A stretch of DNA of 64,000 nucleotides, from NCBI GenBank assembly GCA_903632075.3, contig CAHIKZ030000058.1, forward strand, positions 3,335,001 through 3,399,000. The letters are read 5' to 3'. Positions within the stretch are counted from its first letter, which is position 1. Every line of letters begins with the position of its first letter. The translations under genes were made by a program, and so were the position numbers. The notes under the pieces are model-generated. The model was given only the letters and a program-made list of their open reading frames with translations, made no database searches and was not told where the DNA came from. This DNA comes from Acanthosepion pharaonis. Its lineage: Eukaryota; Mollusca; Cephalopoda; Sepiida; Sepiidae. Positions 52,317 through 63,469 of this stretch are shown piece after piece.

Positions 52317-52735
52317 TATACATATATATGTGTATGTGTGTATGTGTTTGCGTGTATATATATACATATATAATTATTTATTCGAAAATTATAACATAAA
52401 TATGTTATAAAATCACTAAAAAAATAGCCATTTTGTTCCAACACTTCTGGTGTCTTATCAAGTGATGGTGTTTGATGTAGCAACTTTATTAGAAGACATC
52501 AGAAGTATTTAAACAAACTGGCTATTTTTGTATTGATCTTATAAAATATTCATGTTAGAATTTTCGAATAAATAATTCTGTTTGCTCTACTCTGCATTGA
52601 GCACTCTTTTGAGAATAGTATTTCTTGGCTATTGGAATTTATTCCATATACACCAATCCTATACTTGTACAGATAAAGATACTTTGTTTGCCAGACTGAT
52701 AAAAACACGTAAAATTCTTGTTCTTTTCAGTTGTA
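52317..52735. repeat. TATG repeats and a short inverted repeat
   Basis: TATGTGTATGTG motifs at 52320-52370. CTTCTGGTGTCTTA (52444-52457) and TAGAAGACATCAGAAG (52490-52506) form an inverted pair. Confidence 0.5.
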
Positions 52736-52736
52736 T

Positions 52737-52823
<87 letters not shown>
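52736..52823. repeat. (CA)n(TA)n compound microsatellite
   Basis: CA 52736-52760 into TA 52760-52823. Confidence 0.97.
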
Positions 52824-52828
<5 letters not shown>

Positions 52829-52964
52829 TTATTATTAAAGCTGAATTAGAATTTCACAGAATATTGAATTATTAAATATATGAGATATTTTGCCATTTTA
52901 TGCAGAGGAACTGGTAACACACACACACACATATATATCTATATATTTATATGGAAAACATGTT

Positions 52965-53215
52965 AGCTTTTTGCCGATGCATTTCGTCCTCCGACTTTTT
53001 CAAGGCCAAAATGAAATGGAAATGTTTTCGTAGTTATAGTTACATTACACAATACACCTTTAAAAAACAGAGAGACGCTTCTGCGTGAGCCACTTTCTAG
53101 TTAATGTAAATTTTCTTTATAATGTAATTAAAGCAACAAAAACATTTCGATTTCATTTTTGCCTTGAAAAAGTTGCAAGACGAAACGCGTCGGCAAAAAA
53201 CTAAGATTATTTTCG
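52965..53215. repeat. Inverted pair of hammerhead-like arms around a shared repeat
   Basis: The left arm (52965-53030, minus strand) is CTTGAAAAAGTC, GGACGAAATGC, ATCGGCAAAAAG. The right arm (53128-53205) is CCTTGAAAAAGTTGC, AAGACGAAACGCG, TCGGCAAAAAAC. The centre (53030-53127) matches 5215-5400. The arms can pair over about 70 bp. Confidence 0.7.
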
Positions 53216-53289
53216 AGCTGTCATTTTAAACCGGTTTTTCTTGTCCACAGAATTGATCTGTAAATTTAACTCTATATATTGAGAAAAAT

Positions 53290-53755
53290 TTTTTATTGTA
53301 GGAGTCTTTCAGTCGATGCGGCATGAAAAATTTTTAAATTACTATATTAGTGAAAAACGAACTCTCTTAAATTTTCAAAAAAAAAAAAAAAATGGAACCT
53401 AAGCGTTGCGATTGCACGCTCCATGTTTTATCCGTTAATGATAACACATTTATAAAACAAAAAAAAATATTTCGATTAACATTTAATCTTTCGTGTCCTA
53501 CTACTACCTGAATTTACTAAAAAAACAAATTAATTTCCATGCCTGAGGATGGCTGTAAGTACAGCTGAAAGCACTAGCAAAATAAAAAAAAGACCTTATG
53601 CAACTTGAAGTTATTAAAAACAAGGATCATAACATTCATCGAGAGGTTCGTTGGTTAATGTATCTTTAGAAAATTTGTTCGCTAAGATGTTTTTCGCCAT
53701 TTATATAATTAGCTTTACTAATCTACTTTTTGTATGAATGATTCATGTAAGGTTT
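53290..53755 (+). repeat. Dispersed repeat with hammerhead-like core (long copy)
   Basis: Shares GTTGCGATTGCACGCTCCAT (opposite strand) and AAGACCTTATGCAAC, AAAAACAAGGATCATAAC, TTTTTCGCCATTTATATAAT and ATGAATGATTCA with 30441-30850. The CCTGAGGATGGCTG core is at 53542. Confidence 0.7.
53543..53578 (+). ncRNA. Hammerhead-ribozyme-like core
   Basis: CTGAGGA (53543-53549) fits CUGANGA. GGCTGT (53551-53556) pairs ACAGCT (53561-53566) around AAGT. GAAA (53567-53570) follows, then GCACTAGC. All core positions that can be read in one strand are right. The required stem III partner and cleavage site upstream were not established. Confidence 0.5.
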
Positions 53756-53925
53756 CCTTAATCCTATACAGACCGATTCCAAAATCTTCAAATGATTGTT
53801 GGAATCAGCTGTATGAATAATTTTAAACCACTCTTTTTTATACGACTTGGCGCAGGCTATATTCTCAACTAAGTGTTGAGCAATAGCCGATTCCATAATA
53901 TTATTATATTTATATTATATTATAT

Positions 53926-53932
<7 letters not shown>

Positions 53933-53980
<48 letters not shown>
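53933..53980. repeat. (TA)n microsatellite
   Basis: Preceded by TATAT/TTATAT pentamers (53905-53932). Confidence 0.96.
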
Positions 53981-53981
<1 letters not shown>

Positions 53982-54210
53982 GTTTTATCATTTATTAATT
54001 TGAGATTTATGATTACATATGTCACATCAGGTTCAACTAATTACATCATTTTGGCGGGAGTTATGTTTTTCTTCCTAGATATCTTGGACATAAACGAATA
54101 TGCCGAATCAGGAACTTGCATCAAGCATTAGCTAACCATTTAAGCAGACTAGCATAAAAACAAACGAGCAGTCAATCATTAATTATGTATTAAACAGCGT
54201 GACATACATA

Positions 54211-54278
54211 TCTAGATAGATAGATAGATAGATAAAAATAGCCTGTGACAGACAGAAATATAGATAGATAGATGGATA
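54211..54278. repeat. Short (GATA)n arrays
   Basis: GATA at 54211-54234 and 54259-54278. Confidence 0.9.
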
Positions 54279-54313
54279 AATATTAACAATCTGAGATAAA
54301 ATGTGATATGACG

Positions 54314-54316
<3 letters not shown>

Positions 54317-54370
<54 letters not shown>
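54317..54370. repeat. (TA)n microsatellite
   Basis: About 27 TA units. Confidence 0.97.
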
Positions 54371-54378
<8 letters not shown>

Positions 54379-54472
54379 TATGAAAAGATTGCTATGGATA
54401 GATAGATATAAACAAATCGAGACAGACGGATCTAACTAGTTATGTATATCGATAAGAATACCCTGGAATTAC

Positions 54473-54473
<1 letters not shown>

Positions 54474-54538
<65 letters not shown>
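54474..54538. repeat. (GATA)n microsatellite
   Basis: About 16 GATA units, close to the 5' break of LINE tail L3. Confidence 0.97.
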
Positions 54539-54593
54539 CGTTATGAACAATCTGCGATAGAAAGTGATATCCGGATATATATCTAGATAAAAC

Positions 54594-55050
54594 CCAAAGA
54601 AGAATCAGCAATATTATTCGTCCTGATCTGGCGTCTCTGCTTCAGTCACTTACCACCGACGTAAAGTTTCTCCCCCCCCCACAAATTGTTCTATAAATGC
54701 TTTCATTGTATTTGTTCGGATTCTCTCTTCGATATAATGGCCAGACTTTATGAATTTAAGCGCAGAACTAGACTGACAACAATGTCTCATCAGTTTTCAT
54801 TTGTATTGTCAAGATGTAACCGAAAGTTTTATGCTAACCATTTCTTACCTTGCACTTATCACTTGGGAAACTCGCTTCCGGCTTATGTGATCTAGTTCAT
54901 TTTAAATGCAGTGTCAATCGTCATCTAGACCTGATTACTTTTCTTTTGTTCTTGCTCCTTAGTAACGTCTCTGTTTTCTAATACTTCTACACTTGTGTCT
55001 TAGTGGCTTTAATGCCTTGCTTGGGTTGAACGCGATTTAAAAAAAAAACA
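54594..55050 (+). mobile_element. LINE 3' end (jockey/CR1-like), copy L3
   Basis: Coding QRRISNIIRPDLASLLQSL, a C run, LFYKCFHCICSDSLF, ARLYEFKRRTRLTTMSHQF, SRCNRKFYANHFLPCTYHLG and NSLPAYVI. Then CTTAGTGGCTTTAATGCCTTGCTTGGGTTGAACGCG and an A-rich tail, the clearest 3' terminus of the family. A GATA array follows 60 bp later. Confidence 0.8.
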
Positions 55051-55105
55051 TCTTTGTGTGTGCGCACCTAGGTTTTTGTGCAGATATACAAACAGAAAGA
55101 CAAAC

Positions 55106-55156
<51 letters not shown>
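55106..55156. repeat. (GATA)n microsatellite
   Basis: About 13 units after LINE tail L3. Confidence 0.97.
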
Positions 55157-55333
55157 ATTGAATGCACAGATAGAAATGTTTAAAACAATAAAACAAAGTA
55201 TGTCGTAGTGTTCTAAGGGACCACTGAAAAATTTATCTGTCCTACCTAGAAGCTCTATCCACTATAAATCTTATATTTGAACATTCTGTCAGATTATCCT
55301 GAACATATAGCTTGTGTGGGGTCGTTTATTTTC

Positions 55334-55334
<1 letters not shown>

Positions 55335-55371
<37 letters not shown>
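55335..55371. repeat. (ATT)n microsatellite
   Basis: About 12 ATT units. Confidence 0.95.
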
Positions 55372-55374
<3 letters not shown>

Positions 55375-55683
55375 GCATTCCCTTTGGCAATCCATATAAA
55401 TTAACGAGGATTCCAAACATATTTTCCATATTCTTTTTTCATCCAGTACATATTCTGTTTGCAAACTTTAAGGGCTTTTACGGGAAAACCTAAGTTTATT
55501 TCAGATTTAATTTTATTGTTGTCATGTGTAAAACTGTAAAAGAAATAAATCGTTAAATACAGAACTCTAAAATAAATAAAGGGAAAAAGTTTAATATGAT
55601 TTCTGTAACGATATAGTTAAAAAAAAAAAAACTTCCGACCAACAATATACATATGTATAGTCATTTAATTATAGACATTTTTT
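55372..55683. other. No gene seen
   Basis: AT-rich, no motif. Confidence 0.45.
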
Positions 55684-56148
55684 TATCTCCACAAATATCT
55701 TTAAATGTCTATAATTGGTAACAGAAGCCATTGGTTCATACCAACGGCTTCCAATACTTAATACTTCTCGAATTCACTCTCGCGTGGTCATGTGTGACGT
55801 TATGAGCTGCAGTGCGATTTTCACTTCCAGCGTCTTATATGCACGTATTTATCGTTGCTTGGAAATCATCCATGTAAACATAAACGGGCAATCATCACAT
55901 TCTTGTCTGTGTATTGCTTAATATATTGTATAGTAATTGTCACGTTTGATAATGGCTTATGCAAGCCGAAAGCTTAGATTGGGTTAAAAAAATAGGTACC
56001 AATATTGTGATTTTCTTTTTTCGTTTAATGAAAATGTTATTAAGCTTATCAGACGTTATGAAAAGAATTTACATAAAATAAATACACAACACTTGTCAAT
56101 ATTATTTAATGAAACATGTATGAATGAAAAAATGCTGCGTAAATACAC

Positions 56149-56150
<2 letters not shown>
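55684..56150 (+). mobile_element. Penelope-like terminal repeat and ORF start, copy 2
   Basis: Aligns with 31186-31649 from ATCTCCACAAATAT through GAAGCCATTGGTTCATACCA, the GGCTT/AAGCC stem plus GAAA (55954-55971), and into coding NENVIKLIRRYEKNLHKINT, then QHLSILFNETCMNEKML, which stays open about 20 codons farther than copy 1. The endonuclease coding is absent, so the copy is truncated just after the stop codon. Confidence 0.72.

Positions 56151-56180
<30 letters not shown>
56151..56180. repeat. (TA)n microsatellite
   Basis: Begins inside the Penelope-like coding (after ACACAA). Confidence 0.95.
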
Positions 56181-56184
<4 letters not shown>

Positions 56185-56459
56185 CCTAGTGAGCCAGACA
56201 AACCTACCCAGGTTTCACCTAAGCGGATCGTCAAGGAAAGCTGACGTCAGGCCTGCTCTACGGTTTTATTGAGCTCTTTTGTTAGTTGTTTACTCGTGTC
56301 GGGTTTTTTTTCTTTTGGCTTCGAACCTGTATCTGTGCGATTTTTTCGACAGACTTTCATTTTTCTCGCACTTTTTTTTTTAAAACATTTTTTTTCCCCT
56401 CGGGATTGATTTGGTTATTGGCAAATCAAAAATTGAGTGTTTTTCGAAACGAGTATAGT

Positions 56460-56611
<152 letters not shown>

Positions 56612-56845
56612 GATTTAATACAATTAAATGTATCACTATCTTGCTAATTTCAGCACCTCGATTATGGAGTTCTGTTGGACATTTTTATCCACTCCTCGAA
56701 ATTTTTCATCAACTCACTGCAGATTTTCCCTTTTTGTTATCCTATGCTACCTAGGGCCACCATGTGCAAAAGTGTCGTTTCTTGGGAAACCGGGCCGGTT
56801 TGGAATTCAGAGTTTTTCCTTCTCCTAGGCCGGCTGCTATCCAAG

Positions 56846-56847
<2 letters not shown>

Positions 56848-56886
<39 letters not shown>
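56848..56886. repeat. (TA)n microsatellite
   Basis: Ends where repeat F copy 2 begins. Confidence 0.97.
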
Positions 56887-56887
<1 letters not shown>

Positions 56888-56889
<2 letters not shown>

Positions 56890-57065
56890 GGCATTCGGCG
56901 CACCAGGTTTCTGTATTCGTCCCTTCAAAAAGTGTGGATGATCCTGCACGAGGCCTTCACCACTATAATCAAATCTCATGTGCCGGTGTCGGGCTGTCGG
57001 TTTCCTGGAAACTGATCTGCTTGACCCTCATACGTCGAATCTCGACGGGAGAGTCGATTATTATA
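56888..57065 (+). repeat. Dispersed repeat F, copy 2
   Basis: GGCGCACCAGGTTTCTGTATTC, AAAGTGTGGATGATCC, TGCACGAGGCCTTCACCAC, GGTTTCCTGGAAACTGATC and GACGGGAGAGTCGATTATTA. It has about 25 bp (ATAATCAAATCTCATGTGCC) lacking in copy 1, and also ends in TA-rich DNA. Confidence 0.8.
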
Positions 57066-57867
57066 TTTATATATATATGCTTCCCAGCGTAAGAACAGCT
57101 TTTTGTAAAGCATTGGGATAATTCCGTTTTCTGCAGTGAACAGTAATAAAAATTTGAGCGGATATAACCGCTCTCCGCAGCAAAAGGGTTAAGTTCTTTT
57201 CCATTATATTCTCATGACACACAAATTCTATAATGCCGATTCGAAAAACTAACGATAAATAACAAAATAGAATCCATATGAATTTGCCGACAGAATGACA
57301 AAGAAGCAGCTAGTCACGTTCAACAGAATTCGAATCGATTGACGAATCAATAATAGCGTGTAGATATTAAATGACTGACAGGTATACGTATTTATTGATT
57401 CACTTGGAAGCTGAATGATTGTTTTACGAGAATATTACCTTCCACGGTTACTTGGCCTATACTAGTAGAAATATTACTACTAACCAATATGACAATGGTA
57501 ATAGTAATGTTAGCCGTTTACTTATGAGGAAATATACGGATTTCAGTGATAGACCCGGCAGTGTGAATTTCGGTTGACATTCACAAAATTTTTCTCTTAA
57601 AATAATTTTCAGGATTAATAGGTTTCTCATGTGATGAAAAAGTAATTGAATTTTCCAGTACAGACGAGCGCTTTCTTCATAAACATTTGTTTGGATTAAT
57701 GTGGAACGTCAAAATCTTGATTATGTTAATTATTTGTGTCACACGTCCAGAATTTGTACCAGTCGACTCCGCGTATTATCCTGTTTGAAGAATTCACCAG
57801 CGGCGCGAGGGTATGCGGGGAATAAAATCGACGCTACAAAGATCAATTGAAGACATTGTTTTACCGC
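57066..57867. other. No gene seen
   Basis: About 0.8 kb without a motif. Confidence 0.45.
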
Positions 57868-58572
57868 ATATTCTCCCTCAGTGGTTTAGTTAATGCTGAC
57901 AAGATTTTTATTTTCTGGCAATACTTTTTTCTTGAAAAATGTATTTCTGGTAATATTTGTTTTTGAAAAATGAATTTCTGGTAATATTTTTTTCTTGAAA
58001 AATGAATTTCTGGTAATATTTTTTTCTTGAAAAATGTATTTCTGGTAATATTTTTTCTTGAAAAATGTATTTTTGGTAATATTTTTTCTTGAAAAATGTA
58101 TTGCTGGTCATATTTTTTTCCAAAAACGTATTGCTAGCAGTATTTTTTTCTCCAAAAATCTATTGCTGGTAATATTTTTTCTTCATAAATGTATTGCTTG
58201 TAATATTTTTTTCTTTTTTAAATGTATTGCTTGTAAAATTTTTTCTTAAAAAATGTATTGTTGGTATTAATTATTCTTTAAAAATGTATTGCTTGTAATA
58301 ATTTTTCTTAAAAAATGTATTGTTGGTATTAATTATTCTTTAAAAATGTATTGCTTGTAATAATTTTTCTTAAAATATGTATTGTTGGTATTAATTATTC
58401 TTTAAAAATGTATTACTGGTGCTATTCTTTTAAGAAAAATGTATTGCTGGTAATGTGTATTGCTGGTAGTGTTAATTTTTTTCTTCAAAAATCATTGCTG
58501 GTAATAAAACCTATTTTTACACTTTCATAATGTTTTGATCCTATTTTCTCTAAAGCTTCGTCATTGCTCAAA
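57868..58572 (-). mobile_element. Minisatellite-bearing element, copy E5, expanded
   Basis: Tail complement at 57869-57910 (CCTCAGTGGTTTAGTTAATGC), about 18 units of 30-37 bp built on TTTTTTCTTGAAAAATGTAT plus T-CTGGTAATA (57905-58500), then the core start ATAATGTTTTGATCC. The longest minisatellite B among the five copies. A chance frame runs through it on both strands. Confidence 0.8.
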
Positions 58573-58599
58573 TTTTCGATTCATGGTATTCCCATCCTC

Positions 58600-58910
58600 C
58601 TCCTGTAGAACCAAATTTCTGTTGTTTCACTTCGCTTCTTTATCTGTAAGTGGATTTATCAGCATTCACTGCCATATAAGGTGACTGGTATTATGTAACA
58701 GTTGAGGACTCTTTTCTTTGGTTCTAACGGTATTTTCCCGTTTCTTAATACTTTGCTTAGTTTGGTGGAGACGTCTTTCGCTATGCCAAACGCACCTTCG
58801 TGTTTTGGTGTGGCATTTACCTTCCCAGGTATGTTTTTTTTCAATTGTTTGATTTTTTTTTCTATCTCCAATTTGTAATTTAAATGTTCGGCTGTTCCTT
58901 TTGCTAACAA
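58600..58910 (-). mobile_element. RTE-like LINE fragment
   Basis: The minus-strand frame reads ELEIEKKIKQ-like, then KDVSTKLSKVLRNGKIPLEP, KKRVLNCYIIPVTLYGSEC. This is the conserved segment just after the reverse transcriptase in RTE/CR1-like LINEs (F-KLSKVLR...L-T-KRVL-CYI-P-L-YG-E-W). Directly downstream in the family comes the C-terminal part seen at 43225-43400. Open for about 83 codons. Confidence 0.7.
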
Positions 58911-59614
58911 CTATGCATCATGTTTTCTCGCAACTGATGTGTAGTCGTTTATTCACGCTTTCTTTCACTACGACATGTTAAATAAATTAGAAATCATAAA
59001 ATAAATTAACTTAAGGATAATCCAGATGTTATATCGGGAACAAAAAAGCTGTATCCGGATAGAATATAAATGTTTCATTTATTTATTACTGCTTATTAAT
59101 TCTTTGTGGGTTATTTATTACCGATATATTTTAAATATTGAGGATTTTCTGGCATTCTGATGTTTAATTACAATATAATAATATTTCTTGCTCTTTCATA
59201 ATCTGGCTCGGAAAGTGGTGCATTTGCCTTGAAAAAGTTTTCTAAGCCGATAAACATTACTTTGGCAGTTTAAATAAAAACACGTGGGTATCCACTGAAA
59301 CGCTTTCATTTGCTAAAAAAAATGTGGAAATAAAAGTTTAATATCGGATTAAAATTCATTAGTTAATTAAAAATATAATAAAGGCAACAAGGACAGTGAA
59401 TGTCGCGATGAGAGGTGGGTGTTTTTATAAGATGGATGCGAATTACTTAATTGTAGATAGTGCCGGATCATCATATCAAAATAACTTTTTTTTTCAACTT
59501 GTCTTATGTATTAAATACTTCATCAGATACTCCTCCAACGAGATATATTTTTCACTTTTTTTACCCTTACAAGGCCCAAGAACTACTCGAGAGAGTGTTT
59601 GAGAATAAGAAGCA
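58911..59614. other. No recognised gene
   Basis: AT-rich; a 68-codon frame at about 59396 has no motif. 59615-59700 vaguely resembles the LINE 3' end and was not called. Confidence 0.4.
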
Positions 59615-59890
59615 TCAATCCAAACACTAATGCCACTAAGACGTAAGGGACCACTGGAAATGAAAGAATGAAAAGACATTTGAGAGAATCGGAAATGCAA
59701 TCATAAACAGGAAATAAATGACAGACCTTTTACTCCTGTTCAAAAGACCGGAATAGTGCGTGAACTGGACGACAGTCAAACCGATCTTCAGAAATTAAAC
59801 CTTCCTACCCCAATTAATACCTTATTATTAAACATATTTCTTTTTTTCTTTTTTTTTTTTGATGATTTAAGACAAGTATACCCAGGATGT

Positions 59891-60172
59891 TCTTTGTGGT
59901 GTAATGGATATCGATTCAGAGTGAGATCTCAGAGAGCTGTGTTCAAATTCTAGTTGAGTTCCTTAGATTCTCTTGCGCATAAATACCTTTAAATCCATCT
60001 CTTCTTCTCGCCCCCACATCTTTGGGTTAAATAGCAGAACAGACTGTGTTCTTTAGCCTTGATTGATAATCGGTACTCAGAGAGAAATTACAACCTACTG
60101 CGGGAAAAAAAAACGTCTGTCTGATCAATTATGTATTGAAAGATACATGATCGCCAAGCGTGTATCACTTAT
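59891..60172 (+). mobile_element. tRNA-derived SINE (type A), copy 4, diverged
   Basis: GTGGTGTAATGGATATCG head, B-box region TGTTCAAATTC, a body missing part of CTTGGGAAAGG, then TTTGGGTTAAATAGCAGAAC, TTAGCCTTGATTG and GATACATGATCGCCAAGCG. Confidence 0.78.
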
Positions 60173-60575
60173 ACCCAATTAACAAATAAGGAAAATTTAA
60201 TTAAAGCAGAAAAGCGGACATAATTTAAATTGAGAAAAATAAAGAAATACAACTGCCATGATTGGCATTAGGAAAATAAGTTTCAAGATAAAAGAGAAAA
60301 AAAAAGGAATAAGCTAACCGGTTATCGCTCCTCATTCGTCAGAACTCAACCGAAGAAAATAACATTTTGTGCACTAAGAAGGGAAACATTAATAAGACAA
60401 CACAGGCGTATCGATAATGTACTGAGTTTTACAAACAAATCACATTCAATTCTAACAAACAAACCTACTATTTGTAAAAGGAAGGTTATTTTGATTTAGT
60501 TAAAATAGTTCAAAAGAATATTAAATGGTAGGTTGGGCGTGAATAGCAAAATCTGAAAGCTTTAAATAAATAATT
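60173..60575. other. No gene seen
   Basis: AT-rich, no motif. Confidence 0.45.
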
Positions 60576-60689
60576 TCACACCAGGCAAGACGAAAATTCC
60601 ACTAAGAGGCAAGATGTTATAAAGAGTGAAAAAAAATGAGAAGACGTTAGTGCGAAGAAAGGATAATAAAATAACAGAAGATGCTGTTT
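60576..60689 (-). mobile_element. LINE 3' terminus fragment
   Basis: AGAGTGAAAAAAAATGAGAA, AGTGCGAAGAAAGGATAATA and the following bases match the minus-strand 3' region of L5 (AAAATGAGAAGACATTAGTG). Confidence 0.5.
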
Positions 60690-60893
60690 AACTCGTCCTC
60701 CCTTCTTTGTAAGATGTTCTGTGGTTGCAGACAAAGATGTCACAGCACACTTATGCAAACTATGCAGTCACCCATTTCTAGTAGACGGCATATGTCGAGT
60801 AATTCTCTTCCCTAGAAGTTGATTGGTTCTACCTATGTAATCAGCTTCCCATTGACACTTAAATTCATATGTAACGTTACTAGTGTTGAAAAT
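60690..60893 (-). pseudogene. Penelope-like GIY-YIG endonuclease, N-terminal part
   Basis: The minus-strand frame reads NTSNVTYEFKCQWEADYIGR, TNQLLGKRITRHMPSTRNG and a stop. The order V-Y-x-C...YIG-T...R-x-H is the GIY-YIG nuclease core of Penelope-like elements: the paired Tyr and Gly and the catalytic-side Arg can be seen, with the first Tyr in VTYEF and the second in DYIG. About 43 codons survive. The rest of the domain (EAIYI-KPNLN, present at 31.1 kb) is missing, and a LINE tail takes its place downstream. Confidence 0.7.
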
Positions 60894-61430
60894 AGAAAAA
60901 AATTAACTGATTTCAACATAGTTCGAGAAGAGAATCTCATGTATAAACAGAATATTTTCTTTTTAGTCGGTGTGAACTATAATTTTAATTTAAGTGATCG
61001 AGTGGGGAGCGATAATCGGTTGATTCTTTCTGCTTTTTATCATTTTTCTCTTTTATTGCTCTTATTTTCCTATTGCCAACTATCGTAGTTGTGGTTTTTC
61101 TCATTTTTTTTTATTATGCCTGGTTTTAATATTTTAATGTGACCTTCAATTTAGTTTCTATTTTTTTTTCCTTTTTTTCGCCCTCATTAGGAATAATTAA
61201 AGAAAAAATAAAACTAATAGGAAACTTTTTTTTTTCAATCAGTGATTGAATGTTCCTCCTAGCACGGTTTAAGAGTCGAATAATATAAACGAATGAAACC
61301 TTTTGTCCAGCGTAAAATATTTAAGTTCCCCTTTCAAATAATCAGGCAAATCATCACCAATATTTGAGATTGACTGCTTTCAGACTTTTATTTATTTATT
61401 TATTTTTTGATGTGGTGATTTTTACAAAAA
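60894..61430. other. No gene; dispersed fragment
   Basis: CCTATTGCCAACTATCGTAG near 61067 is related to 22360-22380. The rest is AT-rich. Confidence 0.4.
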
Positions 61431-62254
61431 TATCTCATTTCTATTAATTTATAAGATGGAGAAATCGCCCGTATGTTCGGATTATTATCAGCCAATCACA
61501 GTGGCCGTTTTGTGGGAACATCTCAATCCGTAATACACTGGAGAATTTTTCAAATTTCCATCCATCTCACGATCCACCTTTGGGCTTCATTTGCCAGGAA
61601 ATAAATTCTGAGAATTTCTAGATTAAAATAATAAAAAAATACACGAATATATGAATGTTAAAGAAAAGAAAAAGTAAAAAATATAACCGGAGATAAATCT
61701 AGTCTATTTTGCACTATATAACAAGATGTATTCATATCGCTGCTAACCTTGACTGTATTATAAAGAATTGAAACCAGAGGAAACTCAAGTGGAAGAAATT
61801 TTTAGCTCTATTTTTGTTTCTTTGTTTTATGTTAGTTTTTTTTTTTTAAAGTAGTTAAAATCATGAATTATTCTAACTCTTTTCTGAATTAAATAAATAA
61901 TACATGTTATATTTGGTACATATAGACAAGAAACACTTAGAAAATATTTTATTCATTTTCTCTATCAGACTTTACAAAGAATACATAAACACATCAGTCG
62001 TACATTCAAATTAGTCGTCAACTGCGGAATTGAAATTGATCTGTTACGCATCATGCAGATTAGAAATATTGAATTAATACGCGACACTGCTCTTCTGATA
62101 TTTATTTTATATTCGTTTCTGTTGCTTTTCTTGTTGACACACACTGTTCAGCCAGAAATATTCGTGCTAATAAGAAAAAAAATAAATAAATAAACGTCTT
62201 TACTCTTTCACGTTCCGTAAGACCACATTGTGCTACTTAAAGAAATATTTAAAA
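61431..62254. other. No gene seen
   Basis: AT-rich, no motif. Confidence 0.45.
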
Positions 62255-62392
62255 CTGATCGACATTTTGACTTTCTAATCGTAGCTTACATGAGGCACAA
62301 GGACCTCAGTGAGGATCAAACTAACTATTCGGTTATAATTATTCTCGCTAATCAAGCTTGTCAACCATTACACCACGTCGAGTTGCTCGAAA
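62255..62392 (-). mobile_element. tRNA-derived SINE type B, minus copy
   Basis: Minus strand: ACTCGACGTGGTGTAATGG (A-box region), AGTTTGATCCTCACTGAGG (B box), then TCCTTGTGCCTCATGTAAGC, the 3' module. It sits just upstream of the LINE ORF2. Confidence 0.7.
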
Positions 62393-63388
62393 ACATACCG
62401 AACTGAAGAAAGTTTGAAAGTTAAAAGACTCAAAATGTTGCTAGATACACTAAATATAAACATGCGCCATGTTTTGCAGTCCTGCCCGCTTGGCTACTCT
62501 GGCCAAGTGCAGGTGTTTGTAGACATAACTTTCAGGTCGACTATTAAGCAAGAACTTTCTATTAAACATGGCATCCTTTTTTTTTTCTTACCAGCGCATT
62601 GACTGGAACACATTTTGTGATATTCTTCGCAACACCCAATGGAATGAAATTTTGATCTTGATCCTCCCGTTGAAAAATTGTGGCACTGAGGTTTCTTCCT
62701 GGATGAATGCCGGCATCATACCTTTCGGGCCACCACGGAAATACAAAGTGAAATCGTAATCATCGTCTCGGTTGAGTACTGCCTGTTCAGCCGCTATAGC
62801 TCACAGGAACAACTTCTTCCGACTATATCCAGGTAATAGTTAGGGTCATAACAGATGCCTCTTCGTGTCCGCTCATAATGAGTGTAATCGTGTCCTCAAC
62901 TAAGCAAAAGCTTTATTCGCTGAAAGAATGAGAAACCATATAGCCACTCACAAGTTTGGTTCTAGAGATTACTGGCGGGGGGGTCTGTGAAAGTGTGTCC
63001 AGCAAGTGTAAATTCTCAATCCCTCCTCTCTTCAATCAGTTTGAAGAACTGTCACCGACTGCTGATATAGCGGAATTCTTTGCACAGGAATTCTCTTCCA
63101 AATCCACTCAAGAATTTTCAGGAATAAATTTGCTGGATTTTTCCACGAGACAGAATCTCTACTTAATGATGCATATGACTTGACTGTGCTTTCTTCTATC
63201 ATCCCCACAAGACTTGCGGATGTGACGACATCCCTGCAATTGACGTGCCCCAGAACTGGTTGGGGTTCTTTACAAACTCTACAATTCTTATTATTTCTGT
63301 CTTTTCAGCTTGTTGGAAAAACCTACTCTGTGGCCCCTGTTTTTAAGAATTCTGGGGAACATTTTTATCCCTCGAATTATCGTCTTAT

Positions 63389-63469
<81 letters not shown>

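Noticed and set aside
57908..58249. Lys/Phe-repeat proteins on both strands
   Set aside because: Minisatellite translation; units of variable length break any frame outside the array.
57905..58500. CRISPR-like direct repeats
   Set aside because: Units are contiguous, variable 30-37 bp minisatellite repeats with no unique spacers.
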